Below are positions 39,621 to 49,760 of a DNA stretch of 64,000 nt, piece by piece. Positions within the stretch are counted from its first letter, which is position 1. Every line of letters starts with the position of its first letter. The position numbers and the translations under genes are program-made. This DNA is from a virus: IMG/VR virus record IMGVR_UViG_3300047546_002006, positions 1 to 64,000 of that record. The stretch is one strand, 5' to 3'. The notes under the pieces are model-generated. The model was not told the origin of the DNA and did no database searches. It saw only the letters and a program-made list of their open reading frames with translations.

Positions 39621-42497
39621 ATGTTGCTTCTTACGTCGACTGTCGATATCGTTCAGATCGTAGCGACAAGTGCAACACAATTAGAAATCCATGCTTCTTA
39701 TGCAGACAATGCATCAGGAGTGGTTACCGCTGGGCGCAAAGACACTATTGTTACAACTGCTACAACCGCTACAATCGTTAGTTCTCCTGCTCAAAATATT
39801 CAACGCAATGTACGTACGATTGTTGTACGCAATGATGATCCATCAACTTCCAACACTATAAAAGTAGAGCATTACGACGGCACCAATACGATTACACTTT
39901 GGTATGGTGCTTTAGCAGCAGGAGAAGAAGCAATACTTAGCCAGGAAGGCACATGGCATGTCTACGATATTACTGGGTTAGAAAAAAACTATAATGTAAT
40001 TGGACCGACTGGTCCAACAGGTCCTTCTGGTGGGCCTACTGGTCCACAAGGGGCAACAGGCCCACTAGGTCCTACTGGACCCACAGGCCCAACAGGTGCA
40101 ACAGGCCCACAAGGTGCAACAGGACCGCAAGGGACAACTGGTCCTATCGGCCCTTCTGGTGCGACAGGCGTACAAGGTGCAACCGGTGTTCAAGGCAGTA
40201 CAGGTATACAAGGCCCCTCGGGTGCCACTGGAGTACAAGGTGCCACAGGCATTCAAGGTCCAACAGGAACACAAGGTTCGACTGGCCCTCAAGGTACAAC
40301 AGGCCCCACGGGATTACAGGGAACTACTGGTCCTACAGGCGTACAAGGTGCCACGGGTCCACAAGGTGCTACTGGAATTGAGGGTCCAACTGGGGTAACA
40401 GGCGTACAAGGTGCCACAGGTCCGCAGGGTACAACAGGTCCCACTGGAGCAACTGGTGTTACAGGCGTTCAAGGAGCCACAGGTGTACAAGGAGCTACTG
40501 GTCCGCAGGGAACCACTGGCCCCACTGGAGTACAAGGTGTCACAGGACCGATTGGCCCCACAGGCGCTACTGGTATTCAAGGGCCTACGGGAGCCACGGG
40601 TCCGCAAGGATTTTCGTCTAGTGTTTTTAAATATCAAGCCAAAACAACGGCAACCAGTGGATATCCAGGGGACGGTTTTATCTTATGGAATAACGCCACC
40701 CAAACCAGTGCGTCAACTATTCTTGTTAGTCATTTAACATTTGACAATGTTGATGCAGATATTTTTCTTTCTCAATTAGAGCAAACAGAGCAAATTACGA
40801 TTCAAGATCAAAGCGCAAGTGCCAATTTTCAAGTATGGACAATTAATGGTACGCCAACCAACACAAACCCTGGCGCCGCTAATAGTTATTGGTCTTATCC
40901 TGTAACACTTTCAAGCTCCGGTGGAACAGGAACAACAAACTTTGCAAATAACCTCAATATTTTTATTGCTTTAACAAGTGGTGTTGATGGTGCCACTGGT
41001 GCCACTGGTGTTGCTGGCCCAACAGGTGCTACAGGTCCACAGGGCGTCACTGGTGCTACAGGTATTGGAATCACTGGTGCCACAGGTGCGACAGGGGTAC
41101 AAGGTGTTCAAGGCACTACAGGTCCCACTGGGGCAACTGGTGTTGCCGGCCCAACAGGCGCTACGGGTCCGCAAGGCACTACAGGTCCCACTGGAGTGCA
41201 AGGTATAGAAGGACCAACCGGAGCCACAGGCGTACAAGGTGCTACTGGTATTCAAGGCACTACAGGTCCCACAGGCGTACAAGGTGCCACTGGTATTCAA
41301 GGCCCCAGCGGTCCCACAGGCGCTACTGGAGTACAAGGTGCCACAGGTATTCAAGGTGCCACTGGTGCTACTGGAGTACAAGGAATCACAGGACCTACAG
41401 GTGCCACTGGTGTACAAGGTGCCACTGGTGCAACAGGTGTACAAGGAATTACTGGACCCACCGGTGCCACTGGCGTTGAAGGACCCACTGGTGCAACAGG
41501 AGTGCAAGGGCCAACAGGCGCTACAGGTGTGCAAGGTGCTACGGGTGCCACTGGTGTTGCGACCATCGGCGGCAGTAATGGCCAGGTTCAGTACAATAAC
41601 TCTGGAGCATTTGGTGGTGCCGCTGACGTAACTATCGAAAGCGGCGATCTTGTATTACTAAACCAAGCTTCTATTACATCTCCAACTGGCACGGGCACAA
41701 AGCTTGGAGCGCAATCAATTGGCGGCAGGTCACTTTTGGTCGCTAAAAATAATTCATCTTCAGCGGCTTATGCAATACAGCCTACGCTTGCGCAAAATCG
41801 AGTTAATATGTGGATTGGTATCGTCAATAACTCAACACTCGGCACTTTTGGTACAACTGCTTTTACTGCAACAGGCACAAACACCGCTACAGCGGTAGCA
41901 ACAACTAATCGTTTTACAAGAACTCAAAGACTTGAATATCTTGTTACTGTTGCTGCTGCAACCGCAGTTGCGGGCTGGCGAATTGTAAACAACGTTTGGA
42001 GTATTGGTGGAACAGCAAGTGATGAAGGTGGATTCTATTTTATTTGCCGCTGGGGTCCAGCAACAGGCGTTGCAACAACAACAAACCGTGCATTCGTTGG
42101 CATGACTAACTCTACAGTGGCGCCAACAGACGTTGAACCAAGTTCCATTACAAACATCGTTGGCATGGGCTGGGATGCTGCAGATGCAAACATACAAATG
42201 ATGCATCGTGGTACTGGCGCCGTTACAAAAATTGATCTTGGCGCTAGTTTTGCTGTGCCGACAACAGATCGAACAAAGGTATATGAGTTGGCAATGTTCT
42301 CGCCTCCGGGATCAACACAATCGGTTTCTTACTTAGTAACAGACTTGGTCACCGGATCCACAGCAAGTGGCAGCATTACAACAAACATGCCTACTACCAC
42401 CACGCTCTTGTCTCCACGAGGGTGGATGAGCGTTGGAGGCACAAGTAGTGTGATTGGCATTGCTTTTATGAGTTGCTATATTGAAACAGATTATTGA
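39621..42497 (+). CDS. collagen-like tail fibre
   Basis: A 958-residue fibre. Residues 1-125 are a beta-rich attachment domain. Two collagen-like Gly-X-Y blocks (nt about 40003-40612 and 40985-41562) use mainly GPT, GAT, GVQ and GIQ triplets and would form triple-helical rods. Between them is a domain of about 120 residues. The C-terminal 310 residues are a beta-rich trimeric receptor-binding candidate ending in MSCYIETDY. Its adhesion role is inferred from the architecture. Confidence 0.85.
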   Translation: MLLLTSTVDIVQIVATSATQLEIHASYADNASGVVTAGRKDTIVTTATTATIVSSPAQNIQRNVRTIVVRNDDPSTSNTIKVEHYDGTNTITLWYGALAAGEEAILSQEGTWHVYDITGLEKNYNVIGPTGPTGPSGGPTGPQGATGPLGPTGPTGPTGATGPQGATGPQGTTGPIGPSGATGVQGATGVQGSTGIQGPSGATGVQGATGIQGPTGTQGSTGPQGTTGPTGLQGTTGPTGVQGATGPQGATGIEGPTGVTGVQGATGPQGTTGPTGATGVTGVQGATGVQGATGPQGTTGPTGVQGVTGPIGPTGATGIQGPTGATGPQGFSSSVFKYQAKTTATSGYPGDGFILWNNATQTSASTILVSHLTFDNVDADIFLSQLEQTEQITIQDQSASANFQVWTINGTPTNTNPGAANSYWSYPVTLSSSGGTGTTNFANNLNIFIALTSGVDGATGATGVAGPTGATGPQGVTGATGIGITGATGATGVQGVQGTTGPTGATGVAGPTGATGPQGTTGPTGVQGIEGPTGATGVQGATGIQGTTGPTGVQGATGIQGPSGPTGATGVQGATGIQGATGATGVQGITGPTGATGVQGATGATGVQGITGPTGATGVEGPTGATGVQGPTGATGVQGATGATGVATIGGSNGQVQYNNSGAFGGAADVTIESGDLVLLNQASITSPTGTGTKLGAQSIGGRSLLVAKNNSSSAAYAIQPTLAQNRVNMWIGIVNNSTLGTFGTTAFTATGTNTATAVATTNRFTRTQRLEYLVTVAAATAVAGWRIVNNVWSIGGTASDEGGFYFICRWGPATGVATTTNRAFVGMTNSTVAPTDVEPSSITNIVGMGWDAADANIQMMHRGTGAVTKIDLGASFAVPTTDRTKVYELAMFSPPGSTQSVSYLVTDLVTGSTASGSITTNMPTTTTLLSPRGWMSVGGTSSVIGIAFMSCYIETDY

Positions 42498-42523
42498 CGC
42501 CATAAATCCGATTGGTTACTATA

Positions 42524-42542
42524 CCTAAAGCTTAGGTTTTTT
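42524..42542 (+). terminator. terminator directly before a start codon
   Basis: CCTAA-AGC-TTAGG followed by six T, with the ATG of the glycosyltransferase gene only two bases beyond the T run. It would end the fibre transcript. Confidence 0.75.
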
Positions 42543-42544
42543 AA

Positions 42545-44161
42545 ATGCGGCTGCATTTGGTTGGTATTTTTCATACCCTTGCAAAAAGCAGTTATTCACA
42601 TTGTGCTTTTACAGGAAAAGCCCTTCGTTTCCCGCGCATGATGCAAGCGCAAGGATATGAAGTCATTGAGTACAGTAATGAAGGAAGCGAAGCAAATGCA
42701 ACTGAGCATGTCACCATGCTTACGTCATACGAATTTGACGAGCTATATGGACAACGAAAAGACACTGAATTCTATGGTGATAATGCAACGGTAGGTAGTA
42801 CCGGTCATCAAAAATTTGAAGAACGCCTAATCGTTGAAATGCGCAAACGTCTGGAGCCAGGCGATATTATCTGTCATCCATTTGGACACGCACATCAAAT
42901 CCTGATGGATAAATTTCCAGATTACAAGCATGTAGAAACTGGAATAGGCTATCCAACATTAATGCCTAATAGTTTTCGCATCTTTGAGTCATACGCCTGG
43001 ATGCACTATCATCAAGGCAAAGAAAACAGGCAGGGACGTAACTATGAATGGGTTGTGCCCAACTATTTTGATATTGAAGAATGGGAGCCAAATTATGAGC
43101 CTGGACAGTATTTAGCTTTCCTCGGTCGTATTTGTTCCGTCAAGGGAATGGATACAATTTTGGAAATAGCTAAATATAGTCCATGGCCCATTGTCATTCA
43201 TGGACAAGGTGACCCCATGCCCTGGAGCCATCCCAACATTCATTATGGAGGCCCAATTTCTGGTAAAGCACGTTCTGATTTTCTGCGTAATGCACGTGCG
43301 GCTTTAATGCCCACAAACTTTACAGAACCATTTGGCGGCAGTGGAGTAGAAGCAATGCTGTGCGGTACACCATTGATTGCGGTTGATTACGGGGCATTTA
43401 CAGAAACCATATCTAATGGCATCACTGGATTTAGATGTCATACCCTCCAGGAATGGCTTGATGCCATTGTTGATGTTGATCTATTAGATCGAAGAGTAGT
43501 TGCAGCTAATGCACGCAGTCGATACAGCCTGGATGCATGCGGTAAACAATATGATCAAATCTTTAGAACGCTAGATAATTTGCAACACAAGGGATGGTAT
43601 GAATTACGCGGCATTGAAACGCAAGCCATTGATTACTCTTTTTTAGATCAAGAAGAAAAGCCATTTGCACAACGTCTTGTTCCTTATCTTGTTGATACTT
43701 TTAAGCCAGATACTGTACTTGATCTTGGCTGCGGCCCAGGTACATATGTCAATGTATTTAATGACTTAGGCGTTGACTGCATTGGTTACGACACAGACGT
43801 GCGTGTCAAAGGTATGCCAAATATTTATTGCAAGAGCCTACATGAAGCAGAAGAGAAAGCAGACCTTGTTCTGTGTATGGAGGTAGCAGAACACATTGAT
43901 TCTTCTCAGAATGAATCAATTGTTCAAGTTATGTATGACGCTTTAAACCCAGGGGGAGTTTTAATTTGGACCGCTGCAAAACCAGGTCAAGGCGGCGTAG
44001 GACACATTAATTGCCAAGAAAAAACATATTGGGAAAAACTATTAAATGCAACTGGTTTAGTTCGTGATACTGTTGAAGAACAAAAAACCATCGAATATAT
44101 CCGCAATGGATATCATATGGGTTGGTTTTTACAAAACCTTATGATCTATAGAAAACCATGA
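42545..44161 (+). CDS. glycosyltransferase-methyltransferase fusion
   Basis: A 538-residue two-domain enzyme. Residues 1-340 are a GT-B/GT4-type glycosyltransferase, with FLGRICSVKGMDTILEIAKY and the donor-binding EPFGGSGVEAMLCGTPLIAV motif. From about residue 390 comes a class I SAM-dependent methyltransferase (VLDLGCGPGTYVNVF, VLCMEVAEHID, NPGGVLIWTAA). It could build a methylated sugar on the fibre or another virion protein, or alter host surface sugars. Its place right after the fibre favours the first (inference). Confidence 0.85.
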   Translation: MRLHLVGIFHTLAKSSYSHCAFTGKALRFPRMMQAQGYEVIEYSNEGSEANATEHVTMLTSYEFDELYGQRKDTEFYGDNATVGSTGHQKFEERLIVEMRKRLEPGDIICHPFGHAHQILMDKFPDYKHVETGIGYPTLMPNSFRIFESYAWMHYHQGKENRQGRNYEWVVPNYFDIEEWEPNYEPGQYLAFLGRICSVKGMDTILEIAKYSPWPIVIHGQGDPMPWSHPNIHYGGPISGKARSDFLRNARAALMPTNFTEPFGGSGVEAMLCGTPLIAVDYGAFTETISNGITGFRCHTLQEWLDAIVDVDLLDRRVVAANARSRYSLDACGKQYDQIFRTLDNLQHKGWYELRGIETQAIDYSFLDQEEKPFAQRLVPYLVDTFKPDTVLDLGCGPGTYVNVFNDLGVDCIGYDTDVRVKGMPNIYCKSLHEAEEKADLVLCMEVAEHIDSSQNESIVQVMYDALNPGGVLIWTAAKPGQGGVGHINCQEKTYWEKLLNATGLVRDTVEEQKTIEYIRNGYHMGWFLQNLMIYRKP

Positions 44162-44391
44162 CTAACACACCAAGCTTTGGTGACGTGGTGGATTCAACTT
44201 CACCAGCATCCCAAGAACAATTAGCTAAGCGCCAATACGGTTTTAGTACCATTTCTTACGACGGTTCTCCAACTGTTTACAAAGGAGGTGACGTTGTTCA
44301 TCTCCCATATGAGATAACAGAAAAATCAACGATGGAAGCAATAGGGCTTGCTTGGGCAGCATATGCGGAAGGTATTCCCGCACAAGAATAA
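44158..44391 (+). CDS. small hypothetical protein
   Basis: A 77-residue protein, MTNTPSFGDVVDSTSPASQE, then beta strands (GSPTVYKGGDVVHLPYE) and a helix (STMEAIGLAWAAYAEG). It is coupled to the glycosyltransferase gene by ATGA. Unknown. Confidence 0.6.
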   Translation: MTNTPSFGDVVDSTSPASQEQLAKRQYGFSTISYDGSPTVYKGGDVVHLPYEITEKSTMEAIGLAWAAYAEGIPAQE

Positions 44392-44491
44392 GGATACTTA
44401 ATGGATTAAAAGCAATAGATTAAAATATCTTTAAGCACTTGCGAGGGTGTACCGGCTTTTTCTATGGTCGGTGCATCTAGCTCAATTCAGT

Positions 44492-44923
44492 ATGTCCCAC
44501 TCTCCTCCACTTGATCAACGCATTGTCGATGAGTATTTCTCACTGGTTTCCAGGCGTAAAAACGAAGGCATCGCCTGGCTTTTTGGTATGACAGCAACCT
44601 TTGGCCTTACGCCAGAGCAATTTAAAAATGCAGGTGGCTTTACCTGGGATGGCAACAACTTGATTATCGCAGGACGTAAACGAGCCATACGTCCTCTACA
44701 TCCACAGTGGGTGCTTCTTTTCCAGCTAAAAGAAAAGCAGCCCCACGATGTGTGGAGCTGCTGGAGTCCCCTTGTGTCACGTCTGTATCGGGCTATGGCT
44801 CTCCAGGAGATCAGTATGAATGTCACTGATTTGATCCTGGCTCATAGCATGCGTAAAAGATATTATTCCTCCATCAAGCGGCAGCGGCAACGGGCTGCTC
44901 AATCTTTCGCAAGTGCTTCCTGA
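44492..44923 (+). CDS. degenerate tyrosine-recombinase-like protein
   Basis: A 143-residue protein, MSHSPPLDQRIVDEYFSLVS. GIAWLFGMTATFGLTPEQFK and then RAIRPLHPQWVLLFQLKEKQ follow the start of the catalytic domain of cyanobacterial phage-type integrases (consensus ATYGLRPHE...YPLxPxW). The first catalytic Arg is Thr here (GLTPE), and no H-x-x-R or tyrosine box is visible, so it is probably not an active integrase. It may be a domesticated DNA-binding remnant. Its 3' end overlaps the convergent excisionase-like gene by 50 nt. Confidence 0.55.
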   Translation: MSHSPPLDQRIVDEYFSLVSRRKNEGIAWLFGMTATFGLTPEQFKNAGGFTWDGNNLIIAGRKRAIRPLHPQWVLLFQLKEKQPHDVWSCWSPLVSRLYRAMALQEISMNVTDLILAHSMRKRYYSSIKRQRQRAAQSFASAS

Positions 44924-45095
44924 CAGCGTTTACGTTCCACAGATAGCTATCCCTGGAGCGCGTCTCGGGAAACGCTGCGTAGTGAGGACCCAGCTTCAGG
45001 GTGCCGTCATCCCGGTACTTGAACAAGGTTTTCTTGTCAATGCCGAGAAGCTCTTCTGCTTGCTGGGCCGAGACCCAACCTGGATGCTTAGCCAT
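44874..45095 (-). CDS. excisionase-like HTH protein
   Basis: A 73-residue protein, MAKHPGWVSAQQAEELLGID, then KKTLFKYRDDGTLKLGPHY and a second helix NVNAVRKHLRKIE. The order helix-turn-helix, then wing matches excisionase/MerR-like small DNA-binding proteins. Start chosen at 45095. It faces the recombinase-like gene, as Xis and Int genes often do, though here Int looks dead. Confidence 0.7.
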   Translation of the reverse strand: MAKHPGWVSAQQAEELLGIDKKTLFKYRDDGTLKLGPHYAAFPETRSRDSYLWNVNAVRKHLRKIEQPVAAAA

Positions 45096-45230
45096 AGGTA
45101 AGCAAATGTGTACTTCCATACAGTACGGAGTAAAACGACCTTGTCAAGGGTCTTAATTAAAGCTTTATCTCTTCTTGCAAGCTAAGTAACGTGTGTTGAA
45201 ATTAGAATAAATTAACGGCAACTAAAGAGT

Positions 45231-45569
45231 ATGTATTGCAACGAGCATGAGCCTCTCGCCCTGCTAGTTGAATTAACTCCTAAATTGGCTAAGAAAAAAT
45301 TTCGTGAAAGTATTTATCAGGCTTGGAATAATAAATGCGGTTACTGCCAGGAACAAGCAACAAGCCTAGATCATATTGTTCCACGGTTTAAATCAGGCTC
45401 GTCTAATCGCCATAATTTATTACCTTGTTGCAGGAAGTGCAATGCAAATAAAGGTTCAGAAGACATGAAAACATGGTACGAAAAACAAGAGTTTTTTTCT
45501 TTAGAAAAACTTGATAGGATTGAAGCCTGGACCAGGCAAACATCAGTATTTATTTTTGGTGACGTTTAA
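45231..45569 (+). CDS. HNH endonuclease
   Basis: A 112-residue HNH nuclease: CGYCQEQATSLDHIVPRFKS with the catalytic DH pair, then NRHNLLPCCRKCNANKGSED supplying Asn and the second zinc pair. The compact size suggests a stand-alone nuclease. In phages such enzymes serve in packaging or as homing endonucleases; it is far from terminase here. Its stop overlaps the next start by one base. Confidence 0.9.
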   Translation: MYCNEHEPLALLVELTPKLAKKKFRESIYQAWNNKCGYCQEQATSLDHIVPRFKSGSSNRHNLLPCCRKCNANKGSEDMKTWYEKQEFFSLEKLDRIEAWTRQTSVFIFGDV

Positions 45570-48500
45570 TGGCTTATTGGGATCCAAAGCAGGGATGGCA
45601 AGTTCTTTCTTATTCAACCGACTACAAAACAAACTACACAACAGTCGATCCATTAGCTTTATATCCATATAAAACTGTCAATGATTTTTTTGTAGAAGCG
45701 CCATATAAAACAATTACAGATTTTGAAACGCTTTTTCCTTATAAAACTGCAGCGGACATTGCCGCTGGCTTTACGCCAAAAACGGCCGATGATTTTCTTG
45801 CATTATTTCCCAATAAAACAGATCAAGATTTTGCAGATCAATATCCAGCTAACAGGCCAACAACGGTAACTTTCTGGACAAAAATTGATTCAGATGGCAA
45901 CAGACAAATAAGCTGGACAGAGCCAAATAAACCAGCTAATTGGAATCAAAAAAGCATCACATACCAAGGAACGCTTAAACAACAGTTTTCTGACGGCTTC
46001 CGCAATAGTTTAAGTGACAATCAAAAGGACTTACTTTTAGCTAAAATTGCCGAATTAAACACAAATAACACAAGCAATTTAAACGATATTGACGCCAGAA
46101 CTATTGCAGTTAATACGTATAATCAGCAACAAGCACTATTAAGAGATCAACAAGCAAATACTTACAATACAGAGGAACAACAGGCTGGACAACAAACTCT
46201 AGCGGAATACAATCAACAACAAGACCAACGGAGGCAGGAAGCGTTAACTACATTTAATCAGAATCAAGATACGCTTCGCCAACAATTAGCTTCAATCTAC
46301 AATCAAGGGCAAGACACTCTTCGCGCCACAGCACAAAGTAACAATTTAACTGCAGCAGACATCAATCAAAAAAATCTTCAACTTAATCAGAAAAACCAGA
46401 TACTTAACGAATGGAGCCAGGAAGTAGTTAATTATTTACAGGGTAGCAAAACAGGAACTCCAAACAATCCTGCATATGTATCTACGCGAGATGGATTGCC
46501 TACTCAAAAATTATCTAATTTATTGTCGCAAGGATTAATAACACAGAATGAATATGACACTTACGTTAATACAGCAAAAAGTGGATTTAAAGCTTATTAC
46601 TTAATTAATAGATTATCTCCTTGGAATCCCAAGGAAGGACTGCAACCTCCCACGGGGGTATTTAACTCATTGTATTACCGTACCCGGACCGGTGATATAG
46701 GAAACAGTGTTGATCAACGATTTAACGCCGCATTGCAAAATGATGATTTAGATATTTTGGGTCGTTTTGATCGCGATCTTTACGCACATTATCATTACAC
46801 TACTGTCGGAAATAAACTGGGTGCACGTGGAAACGATGTAGACGACGCACAACTTGTACAAAAGTATGCAGAATTTTTAACTGATGCAGATTATCAACTT
46901 TATAGGGATCGCGTTCTTGGCGTAGGTGACCAATCTTTACTTGGTGAGCAGGTATCTCAGTTAACAACAGAAGAAGAACAACAAAAAGAAAAAATGTTTG
47001 GCGCAATGACGCTAGACGCACTAAAAGAATCACTCCAGGCTTTGCAAAACGCAAAAGCACAAGAACAGCAATTTGATTTATATGCACAACTAGACGGATT
47101 TAAAGAAATTACAACATTAAATCAAGATATCAGTGCGTCTATTCTTGGTGATTTTGGTGCAGGCGGCATCATGGGTTGGATGGGAGGACAAGAAGATACA
47201 GAAGAAAAGTTTTCAAAAGAATTAGGAAAAATTACTGGAATCCCAAGTCGCAGCACGGCTGTATATAACTGGCAAAAGTGGTTTGATGAACAATTGACTA
47301 CAAAGTACAAGGAAGGAACAACTTTCCAGGATCTGGAAGACCCCACTAAAACCTATGTGTTGGATAAAGAATTTGCGGATAAGTACATTAATACTTACTT
47401 GAAGCCACGCTTTGATGCTTCCAAGTCAATGTCCGAATTTACAAGTTATCTGGATGTGTCACAAGCAGAACAAAACATATTCCGAACCCAAAGCTCTATT
47501 AGCGCATTAAAAGATATTGCAGATTTAAGGGCTAAGGCGTATTTAGATCAAATTTATCAGCAGTCCAATACGCAAAAATCAAATTTTGATCCTGCGTTTT
47601 ATTTAAATCCGACAGGTAATTTTAGTGCAGATGATCCAAAGCTTGCTAAATATGCCGAACAAAAAGCAAAAGTTGATTCAGATTATCAATTAGCCAAATC
47701 TAATCCCAATACTGTTGTTGAAGGCGTAGGAAAAACATGGGCACAACTTGCATATCAATATGGTTTAGATATCAACGATCCACTGCAATTTGCCAGATTA
47801 CATTATGAAGTTGTGGGTGGACCTAAATATAATTTTGACGGCGCAAGAGACGTTTTAACATTTCAAGATGCAAATCAATATATTCAAAATACAATATTGC
47901 CGCAAATTTTAGAGGAGAAAAACAATCTTGGCGATGTAACATTTATGAATTTTGTGACGCCAGAATCTTTTGCTGATGAGCTTTTGCGTGGCGTAAATCC
48001 TGAAACAAACAAAGAAGAATGGAATAAACTACTTGAGTCCCAGGGGTTGGCAGGTAGCGATGCTGGCATAGATGAAGTAAGGCAATATATCATCGATTCT
48101 TTTAGGACTAATGCCGCGCAACAAATTCGAGAATCTATTAAGTACTTAAACGAGAAAAGGTTGCGTCCAACACAAGAAAGGTTGGGAGTTGATTATATTG
48201 AAAGGACCAGTGACGCAGCAACAACTGGTTCGCCAGAAGAAACCGAATTATACAAAGTGTTTCGCAATGCTGGTTACCAAGGAACAGAAGATGATTTTTA
48301 TAACTCTTTTATGACTGATATTGATAGAGGAGAAATGGAATTATTTACACAAGGAAGTAAAGCTGGTGGAATTCAATTAGGCGGCAGTTACTCAGGATTG
48401 ACCAGTAGTGATCCCTTTGAAAGCATGGCATCAATGGAAAGTTTATTTGACAACGCAAAAGAAACAACAACAGAAGATAAACAAGCGCCTAGTTACTTTA

Positions 48501-48598
48501 GACTGTTTGATGAAGAGGATACAGATGACGATTACAAGTCTGCAACAGGACAAAAAATTCTTGGTGAATTTACATCGATGTTTAAAGGATTTAGCTAA
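45569..48598 (+). CDS. large presumed virion protein with 12-residue repeats
   Basis: A 1009-residue protein. Residues 33-92 are five exact 12-residue units (PYKTVNDFFVEA, PYKTITDFETLF and so on). Residues about 170-300 are Q/N-rich coiled coil (AEYNQQQDQRRQEALTTFNQ). The rest is long helical, acidic sequence with no transmembrane span. Size and helicity suit an internal virion or tail-core protein; a tape-measure role is possible but the lack of hydrophobic segments argues against it. Confidence 0.65.
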   Translation: MAYWDPKQGWQVLSYSTDYKTNYTTVDPLALYPYKTVNDFFVEAPYKTITDFETLFPYKTAADIAAGFTPKTADDFLALFPNKTDQDFADQYPANRPTTVTFWTKIDSDGNRQISWTEPNKPANWNQKSITYQGTLKQQFSDGFRNSLSDNQKDLLLAKIAELNTNNTSNLNDIDARTIAVNTYNQQQALLRDQQANTYNTEEQQAGQQTLAEYNQQQDQRRQEALTTFNQNQDTLRQQLASIYNQGQDTLRATAQSNNLTAADINQKNLQLNQKNQILNEWSQEVVNYLQGSKTGTPNNPAYVSTRDGLPTQKLSNLLSQGLITQNEYDTYVNTAKSGFKAYYLINRLSPWNPKEGLQPPTGVFNSLYYRTRTGDIGNSVDQRFNAALQNDDLDILGRFDRDLYAHYHYTTVGNKLGARGNDVDDAQLVQKYAEFLTDADYQLYRDRVLGVGDQSLLGEQVSQLTTEEEQQKEKMFGAMTLDALKESLQALQNAKAQEQQFDLYAQLDGFKEITTLNQDISASILGDFGAGGIMGWMGGQEDTEEKFSKELGKITGIPSRSTAVYNWQKWFDEQLTTKYKEGTTFQDLEDPTKTYVLDKEFADKYINTYLKPRFDASKSMSEFTSYLDVSQAEQNIFRTQSSISALKDIADLRAKAYLDQIYQQSNTQKSNFDPAFYLNPTGNFSADDPKLAKYAEQKAKVDSDYQLAKSNPNTVVEGVGKTWAQLAYQYGLDINDPLQFARLHYEVVGGPKYNFDGARDVLTFQDANQYIQNTILPQILEEKNNLGDVTFMNFVTPESFADELLRGVNPETNKEEWNKLLESQGLAGSDAGIDEVRQYIIDSFRTNAAQQIRESIKYLNEKRLRPTQERLGVDYIERTSDAATTGSPEETELYKVFRNAGYQGTEDDFYNSFMTDIDRGEMELFTQGSKAGGIQLGGSYSGLTSSDPFESMASMESLFDNAKETTTEDKQAPSYFRLFDEEDTDDDYKSATGQKILGEFTSMFKGFS
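45665..45844 (+). repeat. five in-frame 36-bp units
   Basis: Five 36-bp units encode 12-residue repeats with consensus xYKTxxDFxxxF near the N-terminus of the 1009-residue protein. The DNA has diverged, the protein pattern has not. Confidence 0.8.
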
Positions 48599-48897
48599 TG
48601 GCAGATAAGGCACGCAAAGCAGCAAAAGCAGCAAAATTACATAAAGATTCAATGGCGTGCAACAAACCACGCCGCACCCCTGGACATCCAACCAAATCAC
48701 ATGTTGTTAAAGCATGTAAAGGCGGAGAGGAAAAAATTATCAGGTTTGGTCAGCAAGGCGTAGAAGGTGCTGGTAAACACCCAACAACAGAGAAGGACAA
48801 AGCAAGGAAACGTTCATATTACGCACGGCATAATGCACAAGATCCTAATCCAAGCATCATGTCTGCCAGGTACTGGTCAAACCGTGTAAAGTGGTAG
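48598..48897 (+). CDS. DUF6321-like small basic protein
   Basis: A 99-residue, Lys/Arg-rich protein: SHVVKACKGGEEKIIRFGQQ, then GVEGAGKHPTTEKDKARKRS and ending ARYWSNRVKW. This matches a widespread phage family (I believe DUF6321) with the same VKAC-GG...RFGQQGV...W..KVKW order. The role is unknown; virion-associated DNA-binding is plausible given its charge. Confidence 0.75.
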   Translation: MADKARKAAKAAKLHKDSMACNKPRRTPGHPTKSHVVKACKGGEEKIIRFGQQGVEGAGKHPTTEKDKARKRSYYARHNAQDPNPSIMSARYWSNRVKW

Positions 48898-48915
48898 GGC
48901 CACTCATTCAATTAC

Positions 48916-49041
48916 ATGGCAAAACCTAAGTCATCTGCATCCATTAAGATCGAGTCTCGCCCTAAACTAACGCGACAGGGTGATGGCAAGCACTCAAAGC
49001 CAAATCATGGTCGCAAGTTAAGTCGCGGTCAAGGCAAATAA
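48916..49041 (+). CDS. tiny basic protein
   Basis: A 41-residue protein, MAKPKSSASIKIESRPKLTR at the start and SRGQGK at the end, strongly basic. I recall very similar short proteins with an RPKLTRQG...KPNHGRK...RGQG pattern in cyanophages. Probably a nucleic-acid-binding virion component. Confidence 0.65.
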   Translation: MAKPKSSASIKIESRPKLTRQGDGKHSKPNHGRKLSRGQGK

Positions 49042-49076
49042 ATTGTGTATGATTGGAAGTAATTATTGTTACTTCC

Positions 49077-49736
49077 ATGTCGGATTTTTCGTCTGCCATT
49101 AACATCATTCGTAAATACGAAGGATTTAACGAAAAGGCATACCCAGATCCGAACACAGGAGGAGACCCATATACCATCGGGTATGGAAGCCAATTCTATC
49201 CCGATGGTTCTCCTGTTAAAAAGGGACAATGCTGCAGTAAACAAAAGGCACTGGAGTATTTGTTCCATGAGGTCAATGTAATTGAAACTCAGCTTTTGAA
49301 ATTGAATTTGGGGTTAGATGATTGTATGCGTCAAGCCCTAATTTCTTTTATTCACTCGATTGGCTGGGAGCCTTTTTTGTACAGCCATGTTATTGATGCT
49401 ATTGAGCACGAAGATTTTTGCGGCGCCACAGAAGAAATGGGCAGATGGATTTTCAATGAAGACCATAAGGTTGTCGGTGGATTACTTGATCGCCGTAGGG
49501 AAGAAATTAGTTTATTCCTCCAGGAAGTTGACGCCAATCCCTGGTCCTCAACAGAAGTTTTGTTGACAGCATTTCGCAATTACACAGCAGCACCACACGA
49601 AGTACGCGCTATCAGAGGTTTAGAAGAAAGCATCAGTCCTTATGTCCTATCAAAATTTGCCAATGATTTTTGTATTGATGACAATCCATGGTCAGATTTT
49701 AGTACTGATGACGCAGATCTAGTATTTGGCGGCTAG
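49077..49736 (+). CDS. GH24 lysozyme, probable endolysin
   Basis: A T4-type lysozyme, 219 residues, that hydrolyses peptidoglycan at the end of infection. The catalytic triad E-x8-D-x8-T is visible as YEGFNEKAYPDPNTGGDPYT (E15, D24, T33), followed by IGYGSQF. The middle helical part (RQALISFIHSIGWEPFLYS) and GGLLDRRREE match the family. The start at 49077 is the ATG after a TTACTTCC leader. No signal peptide. The nblA-like gene is 24 bases further on. Confidence 0.9.
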   Translation: MSDFSSAINIIRKYEGFNEKAYPDPNTGGDPYTIGYGSQFYPDGSPVKKGQCCSKQKALEYLFHEVNVIETQLLKLNLGLDDCMRQALISFIHSIGWEPFLYSHVIDAIEHEDFCGATEEMGRWIFNEDHKVVGGLLDRRREEISLFLQEVDANPWSSTEVLLTAFRNYTAAPHEVRAIRGLEESISPYVLSKFANDFCIDDNPWSDFSTDDADLVFGG

Positions 49737-49760
49737 GCTTAGAATAATTGCATTGAGAAC

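Noticed and set aside
40003-41562. Dense short repeats that might suggest a CRISPR array
   Set aside because: They are in-frame collagen triplets without constant repeats and spacers; no cas genes are present.
40065-41566. Long Cys/Ser- or Pro/Val-rich frames within the collagen-like region, both strands
   Set aside because: Products of the 9-nt periodic Gly-X-Y coding repeats in other frames.
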